Assembly: GCF_023073335.1 (NCBI RefSeq)
Contig: NZ_JADPJG010000026.1
Location: 161,955 to 225,954 of the forward strand
DNA length: 64,000 nucleotides
Direction of reading: 5' to 3'
From: Bradyrhizobium sp. 21
Lineage (GTDB): Bacteria > Pseudomonadota > Alphaproteobacteria > Rhizobiales > Xanthobacteraceae
Position numbers and translations under genes: made by a program. How positions within the stretch are numbered: position 1 is the first letter of the stretch; each line of letters begins with the position of its first letter. Shown one piece after another: positions 26,746 to 34,888 of the stretch. The notes below the pieces were generated by a model that saw only the letters and a list, made by a program, of their open reading frames with translations, was not told where the DNA came from and searched no databases.

Positions 26746-28311
26746 ATGGTCATGAGTTTGCCGGCGCTCCGCCGCGCCACCCTGGTGCTGGCGGTGTCGG
26801 CTGTCGCGTTCGCGGGATTTGCGCGCGCGGACGATCCGCCGCAGCCGCGTGCCGAAACGGCGGCGCCAGCCGGACAGAAGGGCGGACGCGGCGGTGGCGC
26901 GCAAAACGCATCGCAGAATTCATCGTCGGCCGAGCTGCACCGTCTTCCGCTGGATTCCACAACGAAGCAGACGCTCGATCTTCCCGGCCGCACCCTCAAC
27001 TTCACCGCGACCGCCGGCTCGATCCGCGTGTTCGACGGCAAGGGCGAGCCATTGGCCGACATCGCCTATACGTCCTATGAGCTCGACGGTGCCGACCGCG
27101 CGACGCGCCCCGTGACGGTCCTGTTCAACGGCGGGCCCGGCGCCTCCTCGGCATGGCTGCAGTTCGGCGCTGCGGGTCCGTGGCGGCTGCCGCTGGACGG
27201 CGAAGCTCTGTCGCCCTCCGCCTCGCCCGAGGTGAGGCCGAACGCGGAGACCTGGCTCGACTTCACCGATCTCGTCTTCATCGATCCCGTCAGCACCGGC
27301 TACAGCCGGTTCGTTGCGAGCAGCGAGGACGCGCGAAAATCCTTCTACTCCGTCGACGGCGACGTCAACTCGATCGCGCTGGTGATCCGCCGCTGGCTGG
27401 AGAAGCACGACCGGCTCACCTCGCCGAAATACGTCGCGGGCGAGAGCTATGGCGGCATTCGCGGCCCGAAAGTGGTGCGTCAGTTGCAGCTCCAGCATGG
27501 CGTCGGCGTCAGGGGATTGATCCTGGTGTCGCCGCTCCTGGATTTCCGCGAGTTCACCGGCACCAGCCTTCTGCAATATGTCGCGACGCTGCCGAGCTAT
27601 GTCGCGGTGGCGCGCGAGGCCAGAGGCCCGGTCAAGCGCGCCGATCTCGCCGATGTCGAGGCTTACGCGCGCGGCGAATTCCTGGCCGATCTCGTCAAGG
27701 GCGAGGCGGACAAGGAGGCCACCAACCGTCTCGCCGACAAGGTCGCCGAGCTCATCGGCATCGATCAGGCGGTGAGCCGCAGGCTCGCGGGCCGCTTCGA
27801 CGTCGGCGAATTTCGCCGCGAATTCGATCGCAGAGGCGGCAAGGTGACGGGACGTTACGATGGATCGGTGCGCGGCTTCGATCCCTACCCGGACTCGGGC
27901 AACTCCCGTTTCGGCGATGCCTCGGGCGATGCGCTGCAGGCGCCGCTGACGAGTGCCGCGGTCGACGTGCTCTCGCGAAAACTCAACTGGCGGCCGGACG
28001 GCTCCTACGAGGTTCTGAATGGCGCCGTCGAGGGCCAGTGGGATTTCGGCCGCGGCATCAATCCGCCGCAGTCGGTATCCGAGCTGCGCCAGATCCTCGC
28101 CACAGATGCGAAGCTGAACGTGCTGGTCGCGCACGGCCTGTTCGATCTCGCCACGCCCTATTTCGGATCGAAGCGGGTGCTCGACCAGTTGCCGCCCTTC
28201 GCGACGCAGCGGGTGAAATTCGTGGTCTATCCCGGCGGCCACATGTTCTATTCGCGCGACGGCTCGCGACAGGCCCTTCGGAGCGAGGTCGAAACTCTCA
28301 TTCGGGAGTAG
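26746..28311 (+). CDS. Secreted serine carboxypeptidase (S10 family)
   Basis: A 521-residue exported peptidase. A signal peptide (1-28, ending GFARA) is followed by a Gly/Ala/Gln-rich stretch and an S10 catalytic domain with NGGPGASSAW (oxyanion region), the nucleophile S234 in AGESYGG, the aspartate region VAHGLFDLATPY and the histidine in YPGGHMFY. It would remove C-terminal residues from peptides in the periplasm. GGGAG precedes ATG 26746. It overlaps the convergent hydrolase at its 3' end by 14 bases. Confidence 0.92.
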   Translation: MVMSLPALRRATLVLAVSAVAFAGFARADDPPQPRAETAAPAGQKGGRGGGAQNASQNSSSAELHRLPLDSTTKQTLDLPGRTLNFTATAGSIRVFDGKGEPLADIAYTSYELDGADRATRPVTVLFNGGPGASSAWLQFGAAGPWRLPLDGEALSPSASPEVRPNAETWLDFTDLVFIDPVSTGYSRFVASSEDARKSFYSVDGDVNSIALVIRRWLEKHDRLTSPKYVAGESYGGIRGPKVVRQLQLQHGVGVRGLILVSPLLDFREFTGTSLLQYVATLPSYVAVAREARGPVKRADLADVEAYARGEFLADLVKGEADKEATNRLADKVAELIGIDQAVSRRLAGRFDVGEFRREFDRRGGKVTGRYDGSVRGFDPYPDSGNSRFGDASGDALQAPLTSAAVDVLSRKLNWRPDGSYEVLNGAVEGQWDFGRGINPPQSVSELRQILATDAKLNVLVAHGLFDLATPYFGSKRVLDQLPPFATQRVKFVVYPGGHMFYSRDGSRQALRSEVETLIRE

Positions 28312-29686
28312 GCGGGCGTTTGCGCGGCTTATATCTCCGCGCAATCTCGCGCGCCACGACGCGCTCCGGCTTCACGTTGGCCCCCGCAATCCAGATGTCG
28401 CTGACCTTGCCGCGCTTGTCGCGAACGCGGCGGACCGGCTCGCCGTGGCTGGAATAGCCGGCGGCCCAGACGATCTTGCCGGTGTCGCGGCCGGTGACCT
28501 CGATCTCGGCGGCATCCATGAACGGGTTGTTGAACTGGGGATTGGCGACCAACACGCGGTTGCCGGCCGGCACGAGGTCGCTCGCGCCCCAGATTGTCCA
28601 CCAGCGACCGGACCAGTCGCGCACGCGCCGGTCGGGTGCGCCGCGTGTCTTGAAGACGCGCAGGATCTGCATCGCACCGTCCATCCAGAACGGCGCCGCG
28701 CCGTCGATGGAGTTGCTGAGGATGCTGATCGCGAGCTCGCAAGCGGGGATGGAGCAGGTCCGGGAGATGTAACCCTGAAGGCCGCCGCCATGGCCGAACC
28801 AGTCCCAGCCGTCGGTCTTGCCGGCGTTGACGCCCAGGCCGTAATAGGCCTCGAAGCTTTGCGGAACGCGCCAATGGTTTCGCGTCATCTCGCGGCGGCC
28901 CGCGACCGACAGCACGCTCTTTTTCGCATTGGGCGCCAGCTGCGCGAAGAAGCGGGCCGTATCGGCGGCGGTCGCGACGAAGCCGGCGGCGGATGCCATG
29001 GCATGCGCGGGATTGTCGCCGGGGATCACGCATCGCTCTCCGTACGGCAGCTTGCGGGTGTGACCGCGCGCGAACGACGCGCCCTTGGGCAGCGGTGCGT
29101 CGGGCTCGGTCTCGCGCAGGCCCGCGGGCTCGACGATCTCGCGCTTGATCCAGACCGGGTAGGGCTCCTTGGTCACGGCCTCGATGGCGAGACCGATCAG
29201 GCCAAAGCCGTGATTGGAATATTTGAAGCGCGTGCCGGGCTCGATCGCGGTCGGCAGCTTCAACTCCGCACGCAGCTCCTTGGCGTTGAGATAGGGACGG
29301 CTGTCGATGAACTGACCGGAATCGGCGCCGTCGCGCGTCAGCCCGGCGCTGTGCGAGAGCACCTGCGCGATCGTCGTCTCGGCGACGCCAGGATGCAGGC
29401 CGCCGACATATTGGCCGATCGTGTCGTCGAGCCGGAGCTTGCGCTGCTCGCGCAGCTTCATGATGCCGGCCGCGGTGAAGCTCTTCGAATGCGAGGCGAT
29501 GCGGAAGCGGTGGCGCGGGGTGAGCTTCTCACCGGTGTCGAGATTGGCGAGGCCGAACGCGTGCTCGGCGACGATCTCGCCGCGATGGGCGAATGCGACG
29601 ATGACGCCGGGCTGTTGGAACGTCGTCTGCTGGAATTCGATCCAGGAGCCGATGTAGTCGATCGCGGATCGCAGCCAAATGTCCAT
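28298..29686 (-). CDS. Serine hydrolase, beta-lactamase/DD-peptidase family
   Basis: A 462-residue PF00144-type protein. The catalytic S-x-x-K is SHSK (RIASHSKSFTAAG), the second motif is the canonical YSN (KYSNHGFGLIG) and the third a HGGG (FGHGGGLQGYI). The C-terminal 110 residues form an extra beta-rich domain. No signal peptide is seen, so it may act in the cytoplasm, unlike the Tat-exported relative at 3150-4418. Peptide or ester substrate unknown. Confidence 0.88.
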   Translation of the reverse strand: MDIWLRSAIDYIGSWIEFQQTTFQQPGVIVAFAHRGEIVAEHAFGLANLDTGEKLTPRHRFRIASHSKSFTAAGIMKLREQRKLRLDDTIGQYVGGLHPGVAETTIAQVLSHSAGLTRDGADSGQFIDSRPYLNAKELRAELKLPTAIEPGTRFKYSNHGFGLIGLAIEAVTKEPYPVWIKREIVEPAGLRETEPDAPLPKGASFARGHTRKLPYGERCVIPGDNPAHAMASAAGFVATAADTARFFAQLAPNAKKSVLSVAGRREMTRNHWRVPQSFEAYYGLGVNAGKTDGWDWFGHGGGLQGYISRTCSIPACELAISILSNSIDGAAPFWMDGAMQILRVFKTRGAPDRRVRDWSGRWWTIWGASDLVPAGNRVLVANPQFNNPFMDAAEIEVTGRDTGKIVWAAGYSSHGEPVRRVRDKRGKVSDIWIAGANVKPERVVAREIARRYKPRKRPPTPE

Positions 29687-29738
29687 TGCGCACCAATTTG
29701 GGGGGTAGAGTAGTGTCGCGAGGCTAGCCGAGAACGCA

Positions 29739-29770
29739 GAACGGGCACAACCCTGCGGTTGTGCCCGTTC
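29739..29770. terminator. Strong hairpin terminator
   Basis: A perfect 14-base stem (29739-29752 with 29757-29770; arms GAACGGGCACAACC and its complement) with a CTGC loop, 25 bases beyond the stop of the TPR gene on the minus strand. There is no clear T-run, but the stem is very stable. It ends the TPR transcript before the serine hydrolase promoter. Confidence 0.75.
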
Positions 29771-29794
29771 GCTTCATTCGAAGATGCGATGTCT

Positions 29795-30337
29795 TCAGTA
29801 CACGAGGGTCGCGCCGGTCGGCTTGTCGAGCGCCGCGGCAAGCGAGCGATACGCGGAGCTGTCGGTGCCGGCGAGCGAGGCGATCTTGTTCAAATGATAT
29901 TGCGCCTGTTCGCGGTTGCCCTGCTCGAGTTGCCAGAGACCGTAATACTGCCAGGTGCGGACGTGGTTGGGATCGTCCTTCAGCGCCAGCTCGTAATAGA
30001 CCTTCGACGACTGGTAGTCGCCGAGCTTGCGATAGGAGTAGCCGATCAAATTGGCGACGTCGGCGACGTCGTCGCGCTTGAGCGACTTCAGCTGGTCGAT
30101 CGCGCCGGTGTAGTTGTTGTTGTCGTAGATCGTGGTGTAGGCGGTGCGATAAGCCGCGAGGAATTTCGGATCGCTGACGGAGGAGCTCTTCTTCTTGCCC
30201 TTTTTGGTCGAGGTGTCCGACTTTGGCGGTGACGAGGGCTCGTCGCTGCCAGCGGCATAGGCGCTGGTCAGCACCGGCCCGGCCGCCAGCGCCATGGAAA
30301 CAAGTCCCGGCAGCAGAAGCATTGAGAGTTTGCGCAT
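29795..30337 (-). CDS. Secreted tetratricopeptide-repeat protein
   Basis: A 180-residue protein with a signal peptide (MRKLSMLLLPGLVSMALAAG...SAYA) and a Ser/Lys-rich linker (KKGKKKSSS). About 60-170 hold two to three TPR units, for example ANLIGYSYRKLGDYQSSKVYYELALKDDPN-type pattern followed by TWQYYGLWQLEQGNREQAQ. It is probably a periplasmic scaffold; partner unknown. Confidence 0.88.
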   Translation of the reverse strand: MRKLSMLLLPGLVSMALAAGPVLTSAYAAGSDEPSSPPKSDTSTKKGKKKSSSVSDPKFLAAYRTAYTTIYDNNNYTGAIDQLKSLKRDDVADVANLIGYSYRKLGDYQSSKVYYELALKDDPNHVRTWQYYGLWQLEQGNREQAQYHLNKIASLAGTDSSAYRSLAAALDKPTGATLVY

Positions 30338-30588
30338 CTGAGTTCTCCCGTATGAAGCGTGGCGATCCTACACGATTGCCCAGAGACCGGAACACCCGGC
30401 GCACAAAAACATTCCCGGCCGGCCCGGTCTATTCGCCCTGCCGCACATGACAAACTTGTCATCGAGATGAACGGAAGCCCGTCGGGGGCTTCAGACTGGG
30501 TTCAGCGCGCAGCCCCTAGGCTCCCACCTACGATCGAAGGGTAGGCGAGAGGGTGCCGCCTCGAGATCCTTTCAAGAGGAGACCGACC

Positions 30589-31002
30589 ATGTTGAAGACC
30601 ATTTCCGCAGCCTTGCTCGCAGCTTCCGTGATCGCAGCCCCTGCCTTCGCCACCGATTCCGGCAAGACCACCACGACCACGCCGGTCATCAAGGCGGACC
30701 AGAGCCAGACCAAGGCGTCGGCCACCGCCGCGAAACCCGACGCCGGCCTCAAGGCGGATGCCAAGGCTTCTGATATCAAGGCTTCCGCTGCCAAGACTTC
30801 CGACCTCAAGACTTCCGACGCCAAGGCGGGCGCCAAGGTGGATACCAAGTCGAAGGCGATGAACGCCAACGCCGCGGTCACGCCGGACGAGCACAAGACC
30901 GTGCGCACGCATCGCCATCACCACAAGCATCTGTCGGCCCGGAAGTCGCTGAAGTCGCAGCCGGACATGACCAAGCCGGCGAGCATCGAGAAGCGCAGCT
31001 AA
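30589..31002 (+). CDS. Secreted Lys/Ala repeat and His-rich protein
   Basis: A 137-residue exported protein: signal peptide (MLKTISAALLAASVIAAPAFA), then five or more degenerate pentapeptide repeats of form K-[AT]-S-D-x (KASDI KASAA KTSDL KTSDA) at about 58-82, then a histidine cluster THRHHHKH (about 105-112) that could bind metal. At DNA level the repeat has a 15-base period around 30763-30837. Strong AAGAGGAG ribosome site before ATG 30589. Function unknown. Confidence 0.78.
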   Translation: MLKTISAALLAASVIAAPAFATDSGKTTTTTPVIKADQSQTKASATAAKPDAGLKADAKASDIKASAAKTSDLKTSDAKAGAKVDTKSKAMNANAAVTPDEHKTVRTHRHHHKHLSARKSLKSQPDMTKPASIEKRS

Positions 31003-31014
31003 CGACTGATCCCG

Positions 31015-31048
31015 CGCGGCGGCATCCAAGCATTGCCCCGCCGCCGCG
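31015..31048 (+). terminator. GC hairpin terminator
   Basis: CGCGGCGGC (31015-31023) pairs with GCCGCCGCG (31040-31048), a 9-base stem with a 16-base loop, 12 bases after the stop of the His-rich protein gene. Confidence 0.6.
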
Positions 31049-31118
31049 TGAGGAGTTCAGGCCCGGCCCGTCGTCTTGGCGCCTGCGTGAAAGCGCAGGC
31101 TCCGGCGGCGGGCCGGTG

Positions 31119-31182
31119 CGTTGTCCGAAGGCTCGTTGTCCGCCAAGGCTCGTTGTCACATAAGGCTTGTTGTCCCAAGGCG
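31119..31182. repeat. Tandem array, four 15-17 base units
   Basis: Units start at 31119, 31134, 31151 and 31168. All share [CT]GTTGTC...AAGGC, with the middle varying (CCG, CCGCC, ACAT, CC). The array is non-coding, between the terminator at 31015-31048 and the lipoprotein gene. Function unknown. Confidence 0.75.
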
Positions 31183-31260
31183 TGCGCGCAGGACCGAATT
31201 CCCTTCGCGCAACCCAGGAGCTAGAACAGCTCTGGTCTGATTGAGCGGAGAGCGTGAGCT

Positions 31261-31695
31261 GTGGGGCGATTGGCGAAACAAGCGGTGCGCCTGGCATTGA
31301 TCCTGGCTTTACCGTTGGCGCTCGCGGCATGTTTCGGCAGCGACGGCGACCGTCCAACCCTGATGGACGGGACCCAGGCCGGGGGACCGCAGCCGTTTCC
31401 CGACAGTTTTCGCAGCGATACGCTGGCCTTGATGCGCAGCTATCTGAACAACCCCGTCGGCGTGCGCGAGGCCAGCATGGCCGAGCCGGTGCAACGCGAG
31501 GTTGGCGGCCGGCAATTCTATGTCAGCTGCCTGCACTTCACCCCGCGCGAGACCGACGGCACCTACAAGGCCATGCGGGAACGCGCCGTCATCTTCGTCA
31601 ACGGCCGGGCGGACCGCGTCGTCGATCGGACGAGCGAGCTCTGCGCGGGCGCGGTTTACGTACCCTTTCCGGAACTGGAAAAGATGACGCGGTAG
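31261..31695 (+). CDS. Small lipoprotein, unknown function
   Basis: A 144-residue protein with a lipoprotein signal ending LALAAC (Cys24 region), so it should be lipidated in the envelope. The mature part has two further cysteines (YVSCLHF and SELCAGA) that could form a disulfide, and no known domain. GTG 31261 is the start, with GGAGAG upstream. It stands alone. Confidence 0.78.
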   Translation: MGRLAKQAVRLALILALPLALAACFGSDGDRPTLMDGTQAGGPQPFPDSFRSDTLALMRSYLNNPVGVREASMAEPVQREVGGRQFYVSCLHFTPRETDGTYKAMRERAVIFVNGRADRVVDRTSELCAGAVYVPFPELEKMTR

Positions 31696-31981
31696 CGCAA
31701 AGTCCGCCTTCATCGCCAAAGTGGTAGGACAGAGGCCGGCGGAGCTGCTGGATCACATTTCGGCGAGCGTTGAACGGGGTGGTTTCGCTTTGTGACGAAT
31801 CATTACGGCAGGTCTTGCCGAACGACAAATCTGTCGGTCCGAGGCCACGGGACGGAACAAAATCGCGTTGTTGCCGCTCCGTCACAGTTACGAACGATCA
31901 ACGTTCCGGCATCGCCGCGAAGCAACCCAATTCACGCCACGTTGTTTCCTGAGTGTCGTAAATGAAAGAACGGGGATGACC

Positions 31982-32689
31982 ATGAAGACGATTTTGCTGG
32001 GCGCGGTCGCTCTGCTTGCGCTGGCGGCGCCAGCCGCCGCAGCCGACATGCAGCCGCGCACCTACACCAAGGCGCCGGCCTATACGCCGCCGCAGGTGAT
32101 CTACAACTGGACCGGTTTCTACATCGGCGGCCATGTCGGCGGCGCGTTTGCCGGCGACAGCAGCTTCCAGTCGAGCGACGCGCGCTTCCTGGGCGGCGTG
32201 CAGGGCGGCTTCGACTACCAGTTCGCGCCCAATTGGGTGGTGGGCATCGAGGCCCAGTATTCCTGGCTGCCGACCAACAACAACGGTGTCACGTTCCCGC
32301 TGGGCACGCAGGTGACCTCCAACACCGACCAGATCGGGTCGGTGACCGGTCGCCTCGGCTACACCTGGGGACCGGCGCTGCTCTACGCCAAGGGCGGTTA
32401 CGCCTGGCGCAATGGCGGCCTCGGCGTCAACGTCGCCGGCGTGCCGCAAGGCTTCACCACCACCGGGAACAGCAAGGACGGCTACACCGTCGGCGCCGGC
32501 CTCGAATACATGTTCGCGCCGAACTGGTCCGCCAAGGCCGAGTACCAGTACTACAACTTTGGCAGCACGACCTTCACCTCCGGGCCCGCCGATATCGTCG
32601 GCGTCCGCGGACGGGAAGACGAGCATACCGTCAAGGTCGGCGTGAACTATCGCTTCGGCTGGGGCGGACCGTCAGCCTCGCGCTACTGA
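31982..32689 (+). CDS. Outer-membrane beta-barrel protein (Omp25-like)
   Basis: A 235-residue outer-membrane protein of the small 8-stranded barrel type common in Rhizobiales. Signal peptide MKTILLGAVALLALAAPAAAAD; NWTGFYIGGHVGGAF is the family's first strand; GLEYMFAPNWSAKAEYQYYNFG is the typical penultimate hairpin. It ends with alternating residues (VKVGVNYRFG...) as for BAM recognition, but with an extra WGGPSASRY tail. The preceding 286 bases hold no gene and are probably its promoter and leader. ATG 31976 is an alternative start. Confidence 0.92.
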   Translation: MKTILLGAVALLALAAPAAAADMQPRTYTKAPAYTPPQVIYNWTGFYIGGHVGGAFAGDSSFQSSDARFLGGVQGGFDYQFAPNWVVGIEAQYSWLPTNNNGVTFPLGTQVTSNTDQIGSVTGRLGYTWGPALLYAKGGYAWRNGGLGVNVAGVPQGFTTTGNSKDGYTVGAGLEYMFAPNWSAKAEYQYYNFGSTTFTSGPADIVGVRGREDEHTVKVGVNYRFGWGGPSASRY

Positions 32690-32717
32690 GCCACCAGCGG
32701 CAACTCATGATCTGACA

Positions 32718-32740
32718 AAGGCCGGCTTCCCGCTGGCCTT
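32718..32740 (+). terminator. Weak hairpin after the barrel gene
   Basis: AAGGCC (32718-32723) and GGCCTT (32735-32740) form a 6-base stem with an 11-base loop, 28 bases after the outer-membrane protein stop. Modest stability and no T-run, so a tentative call. Confidence 0.4.
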
Positions 32741-32744
32741 CGTT

Positions 32745-32801
32745 TGCCAGCCCGGGTCTGCCAGCATCCGGTCTGCCAGCCTCCGATTGCCAGCGTCTGT
32801 T
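32745..32801. repeat. Tandem array, four 14-15 base units
   Basis: Units start at 32745, 32759, 32774 and 32788, each beginning TGCCAGC followed by CCGGGTC, ATCCGGTC, CTCCGAT and GTCTGTT. A fifth partial TGCAATGC follows. Non-coding, immediately 3' of the barrel protein's hairpin. Confidence 0.75.
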
Positions 32802-32969
32802 TGCAATGCGTGAACCATCTGGCGCGTCATTTGCAAGCAAACGATCCGGCGCGCGTCTTCTCACGCGCGTCATGGAGCCGGCGTAAAGCAAAAATAATTT
32901 TTGCGACTTACGGAACTCGTGCTCCGCAACGCGTTATATGAGAATTACCGGGCTGGTGGGACGACGGAC

Positions 32970-33212
32970 ATGCGTATCTTGGTGTCGGCAGTGGTGCTCT
33001 CGTTCTTCGCCTGTCTGCCGTGCTCTGCCCAAACAATCCTCAAATCCGAGCCTCTGATGTTGGCACCCTATGAGGTGGCCTTCGTCAAGGACGCTGCTTG
33101 CCCCTCCGGGAAGGTGCTGAAGGTCACCGGCGCGATCCGTGGGCTGCATCGCCGGAAGGCCTGCGTGGCCTTGGCGGGCGAGCAGGCCTCGCTCGCGACC
33201 GCGACGCCCTGA
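32970..33212 (+). CDS. Small secreted protein, unknown
   Basis: An 80-residue protein with a signal peptide (MRILVSAVVLSFFACLPCSA) and a mature part of 60 residues with two cysteines (DAACPSGK and RKACVAL) likely joined by a disulfide. Seen-in-sequence only; I cannot name a family. GGACGACGGAC lies just before ATG 32970. Confidence 0.6.
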   Translation: MRILVSAVVLSFFACLPCSAQTILKSEPLMLAPYEVAFVKDAACPSGKVLKVTGAIRGLHRRKACVALAGEQASLATATP

Positions 33213-33251
33213 GGTTCCCGGCTCTCGCTTTGCCCGGCTTGCAGCCGGATC

Positions 33252-33506
33252 CTACGAATTCAGCTCAAGCTCCATCCTGGACTGTCGATCCGCCTCGGCC
33301 TTGTTCTTGGCGGGGTCCTCGCCCTTGGCCGCACGGCACGGCTTGATCTCGTAATCATTGTCGAGCACCCGGCGTGGCCCATGGCGATCGTCATCGGCAC
33401 TGACATCCACGACCAGGCCGCTTAGCTGCGCGAGCTTCCAGACGTCGGACTCTTCAGGATAGGCCTTGCTGATCTGGGCGTCGTTGCAGAACAGGGCGTA
33501 GGGCAT
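33252..33506 (-). CDS. Small cytoplasmic protein, unknown
   Basis: An 84-residue protein (MPYALFCNDAQISKAYPEE...), hydrophilic, without signal or TM segment, ending in a charged Lys/Glu/Arg tail. GGGAAG precedes ATG 33506. A well-formed start and normal local codon use support it; function unknown. It is convergent with the small secreted protein gene. Confidence 0.6.
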   Translation of the reverse strand: MPYALFCNDAQISKAYPEESDVWKLAQLSGLVVDVSADDDRHGPRRVLDNDYEIKPCRAAKGEDPAKNKAEADRQSRMELELNS

Positions 33507-33667
33507 TCTTCCCGCTCCCGGAAAACGCGTTAACGACTTGCGGGGGGCAGCGGTTCCGGCCGGCGGGCCGATCACGCGGCCGTGATCAAGGTGCCGGGCC
33601 CTGAGTCCTTAACGAGTCCTGAATCCCGAAAAAAGAATCCTTGGGACTCGTTTGGCGGAATCAGCGG

Positions 33668-33787
33668 ATGTTTTCGGCCATGAGGACCGACCTGAAAACC
33701 TCTTGCGGGCACATGCTGCTGCCCCTGACGCTGGCGCTTTTCGGCGCCTGCGCGGCCAATCTCTGGCTGGTGTGGTCCTGGCTCTAG
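33668..33787 (+). CDS. 39-residue single-TM peptide
   Basis: A short frame from ATG 33668 to TAG 33787 encodes MFSAMRTDLKTSCGHMLLPL followed by a hydrophobic C-terminus (TLALFGACAANLWLVWSWL), so it would be a single-pass membrane peptide. There is only a weak ribosome site (GCGGA). Real small proteins of this shape are common, but so are chance frames. Confidence 0.4.
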   Translation: MFSAMRTDLKTSCGHMLLPLTLALFGACAANLWLVWSWL

Positions 33788-33809
33788 GCCCGCGAGGAGA
33801 GACCCGGCT

Positions 33810-34178
33810 TTATTTTCCAGCCGGTGGACGGGGGGAGGCGTCGCGGATGGCGGCGCGCACCTTGGTCAGGGTGGCCGCGCAATATTCCTCGCGTTCGCGC
33901 TCGAACCGCTCCTGATGCTTGCGGAAATTGGCGATGCGGTCCTGGATCTCGGTGCGGACGTCGTAGCGCGGCGGCGGGACAGGTGAGGGCTGTGGCGGCG
34001 GAGCGGGCTGGAGCGGCTCGATCCCGACGACGGTCTTGACCGAGACGATCTCCACCGACGCGGCCGCCACTGCCATCGGGGTCTCCGGAGGATGGAGATC
34101 ATCCTTTTTGCCGGTTACCGATTGGACGAAGGCCAATGTCTGCGCGATGAGCGCGTCGCGTTCCCTGATCCACTTCAT
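33810..34178 (-). CDS. Hydrophilic protein with Pro-rich linker, unknown
   Basis: A 122-residue cytoplasmic protein. It opens MKWIRERDALIAQTLAFVQ, has a proline-rich middle (PAPPPQPSPVPPP about 58-70) and a charged probably coiled C-terminal helix (IANFRKHQERFEREREEY). AAGGTG precedes ATG 34178. Nothing recognised. Confidence 0.6.
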   Translation of the reverse strand: MKWIRERDALIAQTLAFVQSVTGKKDDLHPPETPMAVAAASVEIVSVKTVVGIEPLQPAPPPQPSPVPPPRYDVRTEIQDRIANFRKHQERFEREREEYCAATLTKVRAAIRDASPRPPAGK

Positions 34179-34280
34179 GGGGCACCTTTGTTGTGGCTAT
34201 TTCAGCAAAGCTGGCGGGCCGAATCAAGAAGGTGCCTGGAGGGGGATTGCATATTTTTCCCGACCGCCCGACAGTGAGGA

Positions 34281-34445
34281 ATGGATGCCAAAGTCGACCA
34301 TTCGGAGGAAGCGCAGGGCTTGAGGCTCGTCCGCGCGTTCCTGTCGCTGTCGCCCGAGCAACGGGCAGAGGTGATCACGTTCGTGGAGGAATTGGCGCGC
34401 GCCCAAGGCGGGTCCGAGGAGGGCGCGGAGGTCTCGCCGACGTGA
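34281..34445 (+). CDS. 54-residue acidic small protein
   Basis: A frame from ATG 34281 to TGA 34445 encodes a charged peptide (MDAKVDHSEEAQGLRLVRAF, then LSPEQRAEVITFVEELA...). The LSPEQRAEVI[TF]xVE helix looks like a small regulatory or adaptor peptide. GTGAGGA abuts the start codon, unusually close. Divergent from the 33810-34178 gene. No family known to me. Confidence 0.5.
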   Translation: MDAKVDHSEEAQGLRLVRAFLSLSPEQRAEVITFVEELARAQGGSEEGAEVSPT

Positions 34446-34450
34446 GCGCG

Positions 34451-34669
34451 CTATCGCTCCCGCGGATTGAGGTTGGGCTCGAACGGCGCCCCGACCACCC
34501 GAACCGGTGCCGGAGCGGCCACGTCGATCGCCGCCCGTTCGGCCATCTGCTTTGCCGGAGCCGGCCCCGGTGTCAGTTCGAACAGCGCAACTGTGCCGGC
34601 CACGGCGCCACAGCACAGCGTCACTGTCGCCAGCAGAAACATGTTTCGGTTTTCTTCTCTGATCCGCAT
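34451..34669 (-). CDS. Small membrane-anchored protein, unknown
   Basis: A 72-residue protein with an N-terminal TM segment (MFLLATVTLCCGAVAGTVALF) and a short Ala/Pro-rich periplasmic tail. A longer frame starts at GTG 34729. Its 3' end is 5 bases from the convergent acidic small gene. Function unknown. Confidence 0.5.
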   Translation of the reverse strand: MRIREENRNMFLLATVTLCCGAVAGTVALFELTPGPAPAKQMAERAAIDVAAPAPVRVVGAPFEPNLNPRER

Positions 34670-34888
34670 GGACTGACAACGGCTGACGCCGGCGAGCGGT
34701 TCCGCGCCGGCCCTGACCGGGATCGCCACCCGGCCGGGCCGAACCTTACGCCAGGCTTACGCCGGGGCGTCAGAAGGTTATTTTTCCGTAATACGACCCG
34801 GGACATTTGGTATCAAATCTTAACATCCGCCGGTTCCAATGCACGACGCTGGGATTATGCGTCGGCGAAAACCATTGGGACGGCTGCG

